Shown: positions 1-11,618 of the stretch, in pieces
How the letters are laid out: the number at the start of each line of letters is the position of its first letter
Numbering within the stretch: position 1 is the first letter of the stretch
Source of the DNA: Brugia malayi
Lineage: Eukaryota; Nematoda; Chromadorea; Rhabditida; Onchocercidae
Length of the DNA: 64,000 nucleotides
Reading direction: 5' to 3'
Assembly (NCBI RefSeq): GCF_000002995.4
Contig: NW_025062477.1
Span: 2,374,001 to 2,438,000, forward strand
Translations under genes and position numbers: made by a program
The notes under the pieces: generated by a model
What the model was told of the DNA's origin: nothing
The model's database searches: none
What the model saw: only the letters and a program-made list of their open reading frames with translations

Positions 1-361
1 TTCATTTGATATAAACCAATCAATATATTTTAACTTATTTGACTTCATCACATTTCATACTGCTTTTCCTGTCAAAGGCATCATTAGAAAAAAAAAATTA
101 AAAAAAAAAAAAAAAAAAAAAATTAAAAAAAAAAAAAAAAGACGAAACGAAACTTTGACATATTGTCTATTTATCAAATGTTTAATTGAATTCAGTGAAA
201 ATAATAGATATTTTAACAACAAATTTTATTTTTTCTTTTTTTTTTTTTTTATAAATAAGAGAAATCAAAGAAAATCTGTAATTTTCTCATTCGCCAAATT
301 TTTTTTGTTCTATTGAAATTTAAATTATCAAATCAAATTTTTAAACTGCCATATTAAATTC
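1..361. other. 3' flank of the first gene, low complexity
   Basis: This stretch holds A runs (about 89-140), a T run near 231-250 and a degenerate AT-rich repeat of about 21 bp (roughly 318-388, three to four units) that runs into the tail of the neighbouring minus-strand gene. No coding segment is seen. Confidence 0.5.
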
Positions 362-390
362 TTAAACTATCAAATTAAATTTTAAATTAC
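316..390. repeat. Degenerate 21-bp tandem repeat
   Basis: On the plus strand, units of the form TATCAAATYAAATTTTTAAAC recur about every 21 bases, with three recognisable copies and one partial. It overlaps the predicted C-terminal codons and stop of the first gene. Confidence 0.4.
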
Positions 391-1039
391 CAAAAAAAAA
401 AAAAAAAGAAAAGAGTAAAGATGTGTTTTTATAAAACTGGCCTAGTTCAAGATGATCGATGAAGTAATTCCTTCCTTGTCCTCGTTGATGATAAAATGTA
501 TAAATAATACAAAATGTGATTGTCACCATTAAACCAATTGTTGCTGCAATTGTTGCACCCAGTACGACATGAATATTGGTTCCAAACAGCATAAACTTAG
601 AAGATTTCTCACGGAAAACAATAATATCCGTATCACCATTCCTGAATTTTCAATATCTTTCCGTGTATTACGTGTTTTCCGCATTTTTGAATAAGCACTT
701 TTCTCGAATTGCCCTTAAATTGTTTCACTTTCCGGACAATGCCGTAATCCTAATGATGCTTAGTACTCCTCAAAATTTGTTGCATTTTTAAATTTTCTCT
801 CTCAAAAAAAAAAAAAAAAAAAAAAAAAAAAGAAAAATTGAGAAGAGGAAGTGGAAAATGAAATTGTTCCTCGTCAACACATAAATCTCCTTAAAAAAAA
901 AAAAAAAGAAAAAGAAATTCTATTTTTTTGAAATTTACTAATATAAAATATTGAAATGTTAACCGTACCTCGTTTCAAATTGAGAATAATCAACTTCATT
1001 GCCAACAATATCATTCCAAAATTTCTTTAAGCGTTCCAT
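362..1039 (-). CDS. Predicted small single-pass membrane protein, three exons
   Basis: Exon model on the minus strand: 1039-969, 749-729, 641-362; phases match at both junctions (AG|G and AA|G) and give 123 residues. Exon 1 starts ATG GAA CGC and encodes a charged N-terminus (MERLKKFWNDIVG...). Exon 2 is a 21-nt microexon; an alternative acceptor would start it at 758 and add three codons. Exon 3 encodes a strongly hydrophobic segment at about residues 54-81 followed by HQRGQGR, so one membrane helix with a basic flank; no signal peptide is evident. The two introns are 219 and 87 nt. A T-rich acceptor-like site just upstream of the ATG (about 1046-1058) would suit a spliced leader. The last 15-20 residues come from a T-tract and look non-conserved, so the true C-terminus could differ. 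I do not recognise the family; function unknown. The open frame across two phase-consistent junctions is the main support. Confidence 0.5.
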
Positions 1040-1795
1040 TTCTTACCTTAAAAGAAAACGATTTAAAATTTGCCAATTATCATTAGATTAGCTTTATGCC
1101 GCAATAACAAACAAAAAAAAAAAAAAAAATTAATTGCATAATATGATACAATAATTTAAATAAAAGTATAACAAAACAGTCCAAAACATGAGAAATCATC
1201 AAAAACTTCATGTAAGTTTTAACTTAAATCTTAATTTGCTTTTTCAATCAAAATAATTACATTTACAAATAATTAATCAAATAACTTTTCGCCTCTTTAC
1301 AAAGCTTTATGCTTAATCAAAAAAAAAAAAAAAAAAACCCGATGAAATGATCATAGAAAAGAGGAAAAAAGTTGAAATCGTCATTTAAATTTTAAATTGT
1401 AATGCATTTTAGAATTTAAGATATGAGAAAACTATCCAAAACTTAAGCTAATTATAATTTTCCATATTATTAACACATTTGAAATTATCATTTCATTAAA
1501 AAAAAATCAATAATTGATTGAGTGTTTAAATGAAGTACATGAAGAAGAGATTTGATTGGTGAAGTTTTTAGAAGAAATATGTGAAACTACCAGTGTTACA
1601 ACTGACTGCCCCAGAAAACAGAGAGAATTTTGATGAGAGGTTTGACACAGAAACAATCTATCCACCATACTAACATACCTTTCTATATCAATTTGTTCAT
1701 TTGTTAGTTCCTCTTTCTTCTTCTTCTTCTTCCTCCTCTTCTTCATGTGAACAAAATGATTTATTATTAAATCAATTTCTCATCATCTTATATTA
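1040..1795. other. Upstream flank of the first gene
   Basis: AT-rich DNA with several A runs. A minus-strand frame at 1746-1507 opens with a Lys/Arg/Glu-rich stretch made by a CTT/TTC microsatellite (about 1705-1745). It is followed by a donor-like AG|GTATGT at about 1671-1678. I could not join it in phase to the exon at 1039, so I do not call it a gene; a leader exon cannot be excluded. Confidence 0.35.
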
Positions 1796-1992
1796 GCTTT
1801 TCTATTCCTATTCATTTTATTCTATTCTATTCTCATTTTTTTTTTATTCTTATCTTCTATTTCTACTCTATTCTCTTCTATTCTATATATTCTATTCCGT
1901 TATCTTTTATTCCATTCTATCCTATTCTCTTCTATTTTATACTATTAATCCATTCTATTTTATTCTATCTCATCAATTTCTATTCCTTTCCT
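1796..1992. repeat. Degenerate (TTCTA)n pentanucleotide microsatellite
   Basis: TTCTA/TTCTATTCTAT units with interruptions over about 200 bases. Pyrimidine-rich on the plus strand, like the larger minisatellite near 9.3-9.8 kb. Confidence 0.75.
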
Positions 1993-4254
1993 ATCTTTAA
2001 AAACTGGTCATTTCTTCCATTTGTGTAATATAAATTTATTCGGCGGTCAATGCAGCAATACTATCATTATGCCATGTGGTCATTTGAATATTAGATGACC
2101 ATCTAAAATTTGTTTCCTTCATTCATTGTTGGTCATTTTTACAATTTCAATGATGAATAAATCAATCCATGGAGTTACGGAATTTTCATTACCAGAATAA
2201 CAGCTATCAGTGGATGATAAATTGTAAAGAAAGCATAATTGATAAATGGAGTAATAATTGATCAGTGATAAATGAAGAAGTATAACTAAGAAATAAATAA
2301 TAAATGATGCATAATCTTTTAAAGATATCTGTAGTGATTAATAGAACAAAATAAAAAATAACTTATTTTTGAAACCAATTACATATTGTATAAGCAAAGA
2401 ATTGAATGGAATGCTTTTTTTGTTTGCAACAATTTTTCTTTTTATCAAAAAAAATATATGAAAATTTTTATCAGAAGTGAATTGATGAATTGGAAAATCA
2501 TCCTATAATGTCATCAAATGTCACCTTTCTACCTCTCTCTCCCTCTCACTCCCTCTCTCTTTCTCTCTCCCTCTCTGTCAAACAATAAATATGAAATGAT
2601 GCATGAACAGTTTTGGATGAATAATTTTTGAATAGTTGGAAGAAAATGTAACATAACAAACATCTTTCTGTCCCGTTCATCCATCCCATTCATCCATCAA
2701 TCACATTGCATTACAGGAAAAAGTAAAGGAACTGATTTCTTTCATATCATTATTATCATTGTTATCATTGTTATCATTATCATATCGTTCCATCATATAA
2801 TTTCTTCCTTTTCTTTTTTTTTTCGCCTTTTATCAAAATCTAATTGATAGGATAAGAGTTAGAAGCGATTTATTGCAAGAAATAATTGAGGAATATTTTT
2901 TCTTTTTTCATTTTGAAAAAATTTGTTTGATTAGGATCAAAATCAGGAATAGGATTGGAATCAAGAGTAGAATCAGGAACAAGTCTATTCGATAGTATAA
3001 ATCTCTCGATAATATAGTATAAATATAAAATAATAATAAATTATATAAAAATATGCAAACGGATAAAAAGAAAAAAGTTTGAGATTAAAAGATAAACAAA
3101 AATTCTCATTGATAATATTAATTAATTAATTAATTAGTTTGCCATTACTGTTAATACTTACTTCTATTTACTAATTGTTGTTTGATGTATAATAAAAAAA
3201 AAAAAATCGATGGAAATAAATACTAAACTTAAAATGAAACAAACATTTCAGCATGGCTTCCTTTCCCTTTTTATCTTCCTCCTCCGCTCTCTTTCCCTTT
3301 TCTCCTCTTTTCCTCTCTCTCTCTCCCTCTCTTTTTCTCTGTATCATTTCTCTCACTGTTTTTGTTACATAACAAAATGTATTGAAATTCTTTATGATTT
3401 TAAAAAAGAAAATTGTTTGATTATTTGTATTTTCATAAAAATACACTCTTCAAAATAATTGCTAAAAGGCTAATTCAATTCAATTTCTTTCTTTCTTTTT
3501 TTCTAGCTCTAAGCTATAAATTGTTATCAATTATCAGTAAGTAGAATGGTAAATAAAGATAAAATTTTTGTTAGCTATTAAATACTACTACTGAAAATTT
3601 CTATTCTTATTTAATTGTATCAATTTTATGCAAATTAAACAAATAATATTAGTAAAAATTGCTTTTGGATTATTCTAATCATTAAAAAAAAGAATCGATG
3701 ATCAATTTGAATAAATTACTTATCATTAATGATTTAATGAATAATAAATTGAAAATGAAACAGCTAATATTAATGTTTTTTTTTTCATCTAATTTTATTT
3801 TCATTTCAAAAATATGATCAATGATCATTTTTATCAATTTTCTTTGTTTATTTATTTCCAAACGGATAATAATAAAATAATAACAAATATTGATTGAAAA
3901 ATTTTAAGAAATATTTCGATGGAAGAAATGACATCGTTGAATGATTGTGTAAAGAAATTGAGAAAAAAAAAAGAGAAAAATGAATAGTAACCTAATAAAA
4001 TTACATATAAAAAGTATAATTGGATACAAAAAATGTTATTAAAAAATGAAGGCAAAGAAAGAAGGTAAAAACATTTAAAATTAAACAAAAAAAAAAAAAA
4101 AGAAAAGAAAAGGAGAGAGAATGAATTGTATTGGGAACAGTGAATGTCGAAAAATGAAATGAACCTTAAATGAATTGTTGAAATTAATAAAAGAATTAAA
4201 AAGAAAAAAGGAAACGAAATGAACAGATAAGGAGGTTAATAGATGATGAAGAGA

Positions 4255-4296
4255 AAGGGAGAGAGAGGGAGAGAGAGAGCGGGAGAGAGAGAAATG
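4255..4296. repeat. GA-rich microsatellite
   Basis: Imperfect (GA)n/(GGGA)n tract on the plus strand. Confidence 0.8.
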
Positions 4297-4350
4297 TGAA
4301 ATGACCTTGAATTAGTTAACAACAGGATTCAATCAGATCCAGTAACTAGG

Positions 4351-4413
4351 CGACAACAACGACAATCACAACCACAACAACAACAACAACAGCAACCGCA
4401 ACAACAACAACGA
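4351..4413. repeat. CAA/CAR trinucleotide tract
   Basis: Interrupted (CAA)n with CAG, CGA and CCG variants. Not inside any supported coding frame. Confidence 0.75.
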
Positions 4414-7400
4414 TAGCAAAGGGATAACTAGTAACTAATGCTTGTAGAAATTTAAAATTAAATGAGAAACGATTATGACAATCAGTGTTGATAAACAAAC
4501 AAATTGATATTTCATATTTACATATATGTATATATTTGTATGAGAATTATTTATTAATTTATGCATCTATGAGATAATAAAATATTTTATTGATAGTAAA
4601 TTAAAAAAAAAAAAAAGAAAAACTTATTACAAAAATTAGTTTTGAAAAAATTTGATAAAAAACGGTGCTATTTATATTTTTAGCTCATCATATGATACAT
4701 ATGTTATGCTATGTTAAGCTAACTTTTTACGTAATAAAATTTTATTTAATGTCTATTTTACGAGTGGTATTTTTCAAATTTTAATGCAATCATTGAATTC
4801 AATTTTTGATCTGTTTCAATCTTATCAATTTGATAAAAACTGTTTTTCTTTTCCTCTTTTCCTTTTTTTTTTTTTTGAAAATAGTGAATTTTTCAAAAGC
4901 TGAAAGATTAAAAATTATTTATGATAACCTATCACACTTATCACCATCTTCACTTGCAATATTGAATGTCCGATATTTGTGAATAAAATTTCATTTCATG
5001 ACATCATGTGCAGGTTATAATCTCACAAATATCGTCATGGTGTGCTCGAAGAGTCGAAGGAGAGAAAGATTAAAATGTAAGTCTCAGCGAAAGGGTAAAT
5101 AACTTCGGGTAAATAATAAACTTAAATTTGCATGGAAGGAAGGAATGGTTTATTTCAATTCATTCATATTAACCATTGTGCTATGTTGCAAGTCGACATA
5201 GCAAATGTACTCTTATCTTTATCATAATAATTTAATAATATACTAAAAATTTGTCAACAACATTTGTAGTAAACAAACAAATAACATCGACAATAATTAT
5301 TGAATTATTTATTTAAAAATTTTCACTGTAAAACTAATATTTAATGATAATAATGTTAAAATGTGTAACAAGATAAAAAGAAGAGATAAAATATTGTATA
5401 CTATAAATATATTAAAAATATGTATGTATATTTGCCAAACCGGAAAGTGTTTTCCGGACAGTTTTTAAAATTTGACATTATTTCTCTTTTGATTATTTCG
5501 ATTTGCAGTATTTGTTTTTACAAAGTTATCAGTGTGTGAAAAATGAAAAAAATTATCGTCGAACATTTTTTTTTTTTTTTTTTTTGGAGAAAAAATTTAT
5601 TAGGATTTTTTACAGTTTAATGTTAGAAATCATATTGAAAATAAACAAAATGCATCAAATTTCTAAATGATAGATTTACTTATTTGAAATATTGTTTTTT
5701 TCAATTGATATCTTATCACTTTAGTAAACATTATTATTTCATTTGGATTAGATTTATTTGATTGGAATTTATCAAATCATTCATTGATCTTTAATTCATT
5801 TTTTTTCTAACTAAAATCACTAATTTTTGCAAAAAAAAAGGATTGTAAAGCGGTTTAAATTAATTTAATGCATAGATAATAATATGAATATTTCTCATTT
5901 CAAATGATATTATTATCATTACTTAACATTTGAATGTCTCATTGTCTCGGTGTCACATCTATTGAACACAATCATTTGACATTTGTGAAAATAAAATGAT
6001 ACGAAAACTATCGTTGCATGTGCTTAATAATTGAAATAATTTTGATAGCAATTTTATTTTAGAATAAAATATTATTTTAGAAATTAAAACAACGATAAAA
6101 CTGTTAATTAGCTAATCGATAAAATTGTTTGTTTATTAGCTTGAACAATAAAAATGTTACAAAAATAAAACGGAAGAAGTTTTAGTAAAAGCAATAAAAT
6201 AAAGTAAGTAGATTAAAAGCTAATTATTTCTTTTTTATTACTTATAATTCCTTTATCAGAAATGATATCAGTTGTTGACAACAGCTATTCAACTTTGATT
6301 TATACTTTAGCAATCGTAGATAGATCTAATTAAATTGAGTACCATAGCAATTTCATTTCTTGAATTTATTTTAATCTGATACAAAAATTTGATATGTTTT
6401 TAATTATTTACTGATATAGAAAAGTGTCGAAATTTGATACCAGGAAAAATTCTAATCTCATAAGTATTTCATATGTTTTAATAGTATTTTGAAAGAGAGA
6501 GGGAGAGAGAGAGAGAGAATTTTTTTGAAAAATGAAATGTAAATATTATTTACACAATATTTGATTATGTAATAACAATACGTTCTTATCACGTTAACAG
6601 TATTTTTGTACTTTTTACGATTGTTACCTTATGATAAGTTTTATTAGGAATTCTTATTCTGATTAATATGATCTAATCTCTGGAATATTCCTTTCAATGA
6701 GAGTTTTATTAGGAGTTCTCTTTTTTATAGTTATTCATTTTTTTTGATATTGTCTGAAAAAGTTAAAAAACCGGAATGTAGCAAAGTAAAGAAATGATTT
6801 GCAATAATACTGACGAGAATTATTAAAATGGAATTATTAATTTAAATAAATTACTAAATTCTAAAATAAAAAAGGGATTATTGAGAAGGTTTATTGAAGT
6901 ATTGAGCATTATTAAATGAAAAGAAAAATTATTAATTTCGTGGATTAAAAAAAAAAAAAAAAATCAAGCAAAATATAAAATATAGGTAATTTGCGCATTT
7001 TATTAACATTATTGACTTTTAATTGAAAAGTAAGGAAGCACTATCAATTGATAAAAAAATCAAAAATTTTGTGAAGAGTTACAAGAATTAACAGTAATTG
7101 ATTTAGCAATTATGATAAGACTTTTAGCGCCATCATAATATTTGTATAATCAATTAGATCATTTTCATTATAATTTCCAGTCAAATATTTTTAAGGAGTG
7201 CAAACTAAAATGAATTGAACTTATGTTTAGTTAATCTAAAAATACTTCCATCTAAATATTTCATATATAAATGATCAAGTAAATAATTTTATTTGATCAT
7301 TTAATATCTAAATGTTTCGATCTGTAATAAATATTTTACTAGTTCATCATATAAAACATTATTTCTTACAAATTTTATTTACTGATAATTTTCAAAGTAT

Positions 7401-7699
7401 TATTTTAGGTTTATTAACAGTCCTAAACTGAAAAATTTTTTAATTAATCTGTACTTGGAACATTTTTTTTAATTTATTTAAATTGTTGCATACTATTTAT
7501 TCATGTTATTGACAATTACATTTACTTATAAATTGTTTACCCTAATTAATTATCACTTGTCTAGAATTTCGAATTTCGGTATTTCTGAGTGGTAATTAAT
7601 TTTTAAATATTTATTAGTTTAACTTTAATTATTTGTTTGTGAAATATTTCTTTGGATATTTTAAATAGTATGAAATTTTCAGTATCTGACAAGATTATT

Positions 7700-7753
7700 A
7701 CTGATTACAACTTTTGAACTGATTACAACTTCTGAACTGATTACAACTTTTGC
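7700..7753. repeat. 18-bp tandem triplication (ACTGATTACAACTTYTGA)
   Basis: Copies at 7700-7717, 7718-7735 and 7736-7753, nearly identical; the last diverges at its end. Each carries GATTACAA. Confidence 0.85.
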
Positions 7754-9258
7754 AATCTTTTTGTTTAGATATTACGTATATCACGTGTATGTCACGTCTT
7801 TTTTTGTTCTCTAGTTCAAACTTAATTTTTTAATACTTTTTTGAATCATTGTTTCATGAAGTAATTGTAAGTTTTTTTTATTATAAAGTGATTCTTGGAG
7901 GATAATAAATTCTTAAATTTAGCAAAGTATCATAGTTATAATAAACATTTCACATACATGTTTTTTTTTTTAAATGTTTAATGTGATAACAATAACATTT
8001 TGCTATTGTTTGATAAATTTTTAAATTAATTGAATTTAAATGATATTGGTGAAATAATGAATTAAATTCATAATAGCATATAATACTTTACCGATAAATT
8101 GAATTAAACAAGGAATTTCACTTTTTTATTTCATTTTAAATTTCATTTTTGCTACTATTTTTGCAGTAATGAGAATTAAATATTTTAGTTCATATTTCAT
8201 TCAATCGAATTAATTTATTTTTTGATATTTATATATCTAAGAAGTGAAATAAACAAAACAAACTATGTTTAACTCATTTTATAAATGTAAATTTTGTTCA
8301 TTTTTTTTTTTTCAGATTTAACGGATCAAATACTATTTTTATTTGTTTAAAATGAAAATGAAGTAATTAATTAAATCGAACGGTTTGAATTTTTTCATAA
8401 ATTACTTGCAAATACATTAAAAAAAAAAAAAAACGTAAGGAATATATTATTCACGTAACGTAGAAGCGTTACGTAAGGTTTGGGCAATTGCACGTTATTT
8501 TAATGGAAATATTTTGATCCTTACATGCTTCTAAAGAATATTTGTAAAAGTGTAATTAAGTGTTATGCAGGATTGATTTAAACGACTAAATTATATTTTA
8601 ATTAATTAATGAACAAAAAGCGAAAGCGTATTCATTGATGAGAGAACAATTCTATTATACTTAATTGGTATAAGTTAGTAAATGAAAAAAATTTAGAAAA
8701 TGGAAGGCATTTATGAAATTATAACACATACTTTCTATATTTTTTCTATTAGATTATAAAAGCTAATTAATTAACCAACGGGAAATCTTCACATTTAATA
8801 TAAAAATAAAATGGAGAGCAATGCTATTATTCTTAAGTTATTGCTTTAAAGTAATTATTACTTTAGATCAATCATTTATTATTTGAAAATTTAGAAATTT
8901 GCAAATTTAGAAAAAATTTAGAAAAAAAAAATTCCATATCATTCATCCTTATAATGCAGTTTTAAATCAGAAAGATTAAATTCTCTCCTAATTTGCTACT
9001 CTCAGCCATATTTTTCTTTTTTAACATTTACCGATTATCCGATTCTTTTTCAGGAACAATCATTTGTAGCATTCCAGAATTGCAATGGATTATACCGGAT
9101 GCAAGATTAATCGTAATAAATATATCAGGAACGAAGTTTAACATAGCTAATTCAACTAATCCGAATATGTCACATATTTATAAGTTAGATCACATTTCTC
9201 TGTACCTAATCTTGTCAACGAATTTGTCACAGATATTCTTCTTGAACTATTCACATAC

Positions 9259-9790
9259 ATGTCAACTGTCATAAATTTTTTTCTATCTTCATTTTTCTCT
9301 ATTTTTCTCTACCTATATCTTGTTTTATCCATATGTCTCATCCATATTCTACCTATACTCTACCTGTATTCTATTCTATATTTTTGTCCCACCTGCTTCT
9401 ATTCTATTCTATACATCTACCTCTATTTTATCTATACTTTATTCCACCTATATTCTTTCCACCTATGTATGCTATCTCTATTTTATCTATATTCCACCTA
9501 TATTCTTTCCACCTATGTATGCTATCTCTATTTTATCTATACTTTATTCCACCTATATTCTTTCCACCTATGTATGCTATCTCTATTTTATCTATACTTT
9601 ATTCCACCTATATTCTTTCCACCTATGTATGCTATCTCTATTTTATTCTACCTATATTCTATCCAAATTTTTTCCTACCATAATTTTATTCTCCCACACT
9701 CTCTCTATTTTACTCTACCTGTATTCTATTCTATATTTGTCCCACCTGTATATTTCTACCTGTGTTTTATTCCACATTACTGTGTAATTA
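9259..9790. repeat. Pyrimidine-rich minisatellite region with 55-bp core repeat
   Basis: Core copies beginning ATTCCACCTATATTCTTTCC lie at 9441, 9491, 9546 and 9601, so the period is 50-55 bp; one copy lacks about 5 bases. Flanking sequence is diverged CTATATT/CCACCT repeats. All three plus-strand frames stay open for long stretches only because pyrimidine-rich DNA lacks stop codons; I do not annotate protein here. Confidence 0.85.
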
Positions 9791-10502
9791 ATGAACAAAC
9801 TTTAAATACTTCATTTCCTCATGCAAATTTTATAAATTCTATGTATATTTTTTCTTTTCAAAAATATTATTAGCACTTTATATTTGTTGCTTATATGATA
9901 AAACAGGAAGATTTCATTATTTCGATCTTTTAAGTAATTATGTGACAAAGATTAAAACAATGTGACAAAAGCGAATTATGTACATATCACTGTAATTAAT
10001 ACTCTTTCCGGTTAATACTCTTTCCGGTTTCATTCTCTTTATAAATTGCTATGAAAGTACAATTTTTCAAAAATTCATTTTGCATATTTTTTGTTTTGTC
10101 CATTTAATATTCAAAAATCAAGAGAATTCCTTTTCATGAAGAACAGAAAAGCGAAAGAGAGAGAGAGAGAGAGAGAAAGCGAAAGAGGAAAAACAAACTT
10201 TGATATACCCTGAAGTTTATGTAAAATTACAAATGTAATGATAAAAAATAAATTGAACTCCTATTGAAGAGAGAGAGAGAGAGATAAAAAGCAATTTTTT
10301 CGAAATTATCAATCATATCAAAATTGTAAAATAAAATTAAAAAAAGAAAATTGTAAAATAAAATTAAAAAACAGCTGGTTAAATTAAATTTTAACAATTA
10401 TTTCAAATTCTATTAAATTTTAATAATTATTTTAAATTATTAATTTTTTGTTTAAAAAAATCTCTCTCTTTTTTATTATTAATGTACAAATTTCATACAT
10501 TA
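9791..10502. other. 3' flank of kal-1
   Basis: Contains a small direct duplication (TTAATACTCTTTCCGG twice, about 10003-10030), GA tracts at 10153-10188 and 10267-10284, and a short AT-rich duplication around 10325-10370. No coding segment is seen. Confidence 0.5.
10472..10477 (-). terminator. Putative kal-1 polyadenylation signal
   Basis: TTTATT on the plus strand reads AATAAA on the minus strand, about 26 nt after the kal-1 stop codon (10505-10503). Position and hexamer fit a short nematode 3' UTR; no other evidence. Confidence 0.45.
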
Positions 10503-11577
10503 TCATAATGTATTATCAGTAAATAACAAATATCTTAACAATATATTAATACAAATAAAATAAAAAGCTGTCCACCTGATTACATCTGATGCAACACTTT
10601 CTAATGGTAATTCAAGTATTGTAGCACCTGGAAACCTTTCATTATTATACAAAAATTCATTATCTTCCTCCATCACTGATTGCAAATCAATATTCTGTGA
10701 TATTTGATCATTACTTGTATGATCCACAATTATGTTACTAATATGAGATAAAGTATTATTGCGACGATAATCAGATGAAAAAACTGTTGAATGTTTCTCG
10801 GAAGTCTTATTTCGATTAATTCGAAATGATGTTGTTAATGTATTACCAACACCATTACTTGTAATCGTTTGTACATGAACAAAGTAATCACGATCCGGTT
10901 CAAGTTTATCAAATTGAATTGTTGTAGTTTGTGGTGGAATAATTATTATTTGATTGTTCACTTCATCAGATTTACTAAGTACAATTCGATAACCAACATT
11001 TTTTCCTGTGACATTATTATTATTATTATTACTTTTCCAACTACATTGTACCGAATTATTTCTCCAATTAGTCATGCAGACGAGTGATTGAGAAATTGAT
11101 TGATCATTACAAGTTAGAGTAATTGTTGATGGAGTTTTCTCGCAACTTTGTGTCTCAAAATGACCTTTTGCAATGATCTGAAATAATAGTAAAATATTAA
11201 TGTAATTTAAACCAAAAAAATATCAACCTATAAAATAGAAAAACATAATATTTTTATTAGTTAACATATGATTGTTTGAATAATTTATCAGAATATTTGA
11301 ATAATCTGTTTAATTTAATAACCTTTTTGGCATTAGTGCTAACAAGTTCAACATTATATGAGCATTCAAAATCAAGATCTTCCAATACTGCGACACATTC
11401 TTGAACTTCCATTTGCGCCCAATCTTCACCAGATGAATCAAGATCATAATAAATGATACGTTTACTAACATCTTTTGTTTGACACGTTAATAAACGCCAT
11501 CTAGAAAGATCACTGATAAATTAGCTTTTTAAATTATTAGCTTATCTCTTTTTGTCACAAATTATTAAAACAAAAAA

Positions 11578-11618
<41 letters not shown>

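Larger units (their letters stand above)
1993..9258. other. Gene-free AT-rich DNA
   Basis: I find no credible coding exon on either strand here. It contains CT tracts at 2528-2578 and about 3285-3350, TTATCA-type repeats at about 2748-2784, GA tracts at about 4255-4296 and 6491-6519, a CAA-rich tract at 4351-4413, and an 18-bp triplication at 7700-7753. There is also a 12-bp inverted repeat (CGATATTTGTGA at 4971-4982 and its complement at 5023-5034). Many A/T runs separate these. The segment 4920-5110 is less AT-rich than its surroundings. Confidence 0.5.

Noticed and set aside
1507..1746. Minus-strand frame beginning with a Lys/Arg/Glu-rich run
   Set aside because: The N-terminal part is a trinucleotide microsatellite, and the donor-like site could not be joined in phase to the next minus-strand gene.
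8993..9274. Plus-strand frame with an acceptor-like TTTTTCAG inside (about 9045-9052)
   Set aside because: No phase-compatible neighbour exon and no recognisable protein signature.
9259..9873. Long plus-strand open frames (up to 204 codons) in three overlapping frames
   Set aside because: They coincide with a pyrimidine-rich minisatellite; stop codons are simply rare there, and the translated products are Tyr/Leu/Ser repeats with no family resemblance.
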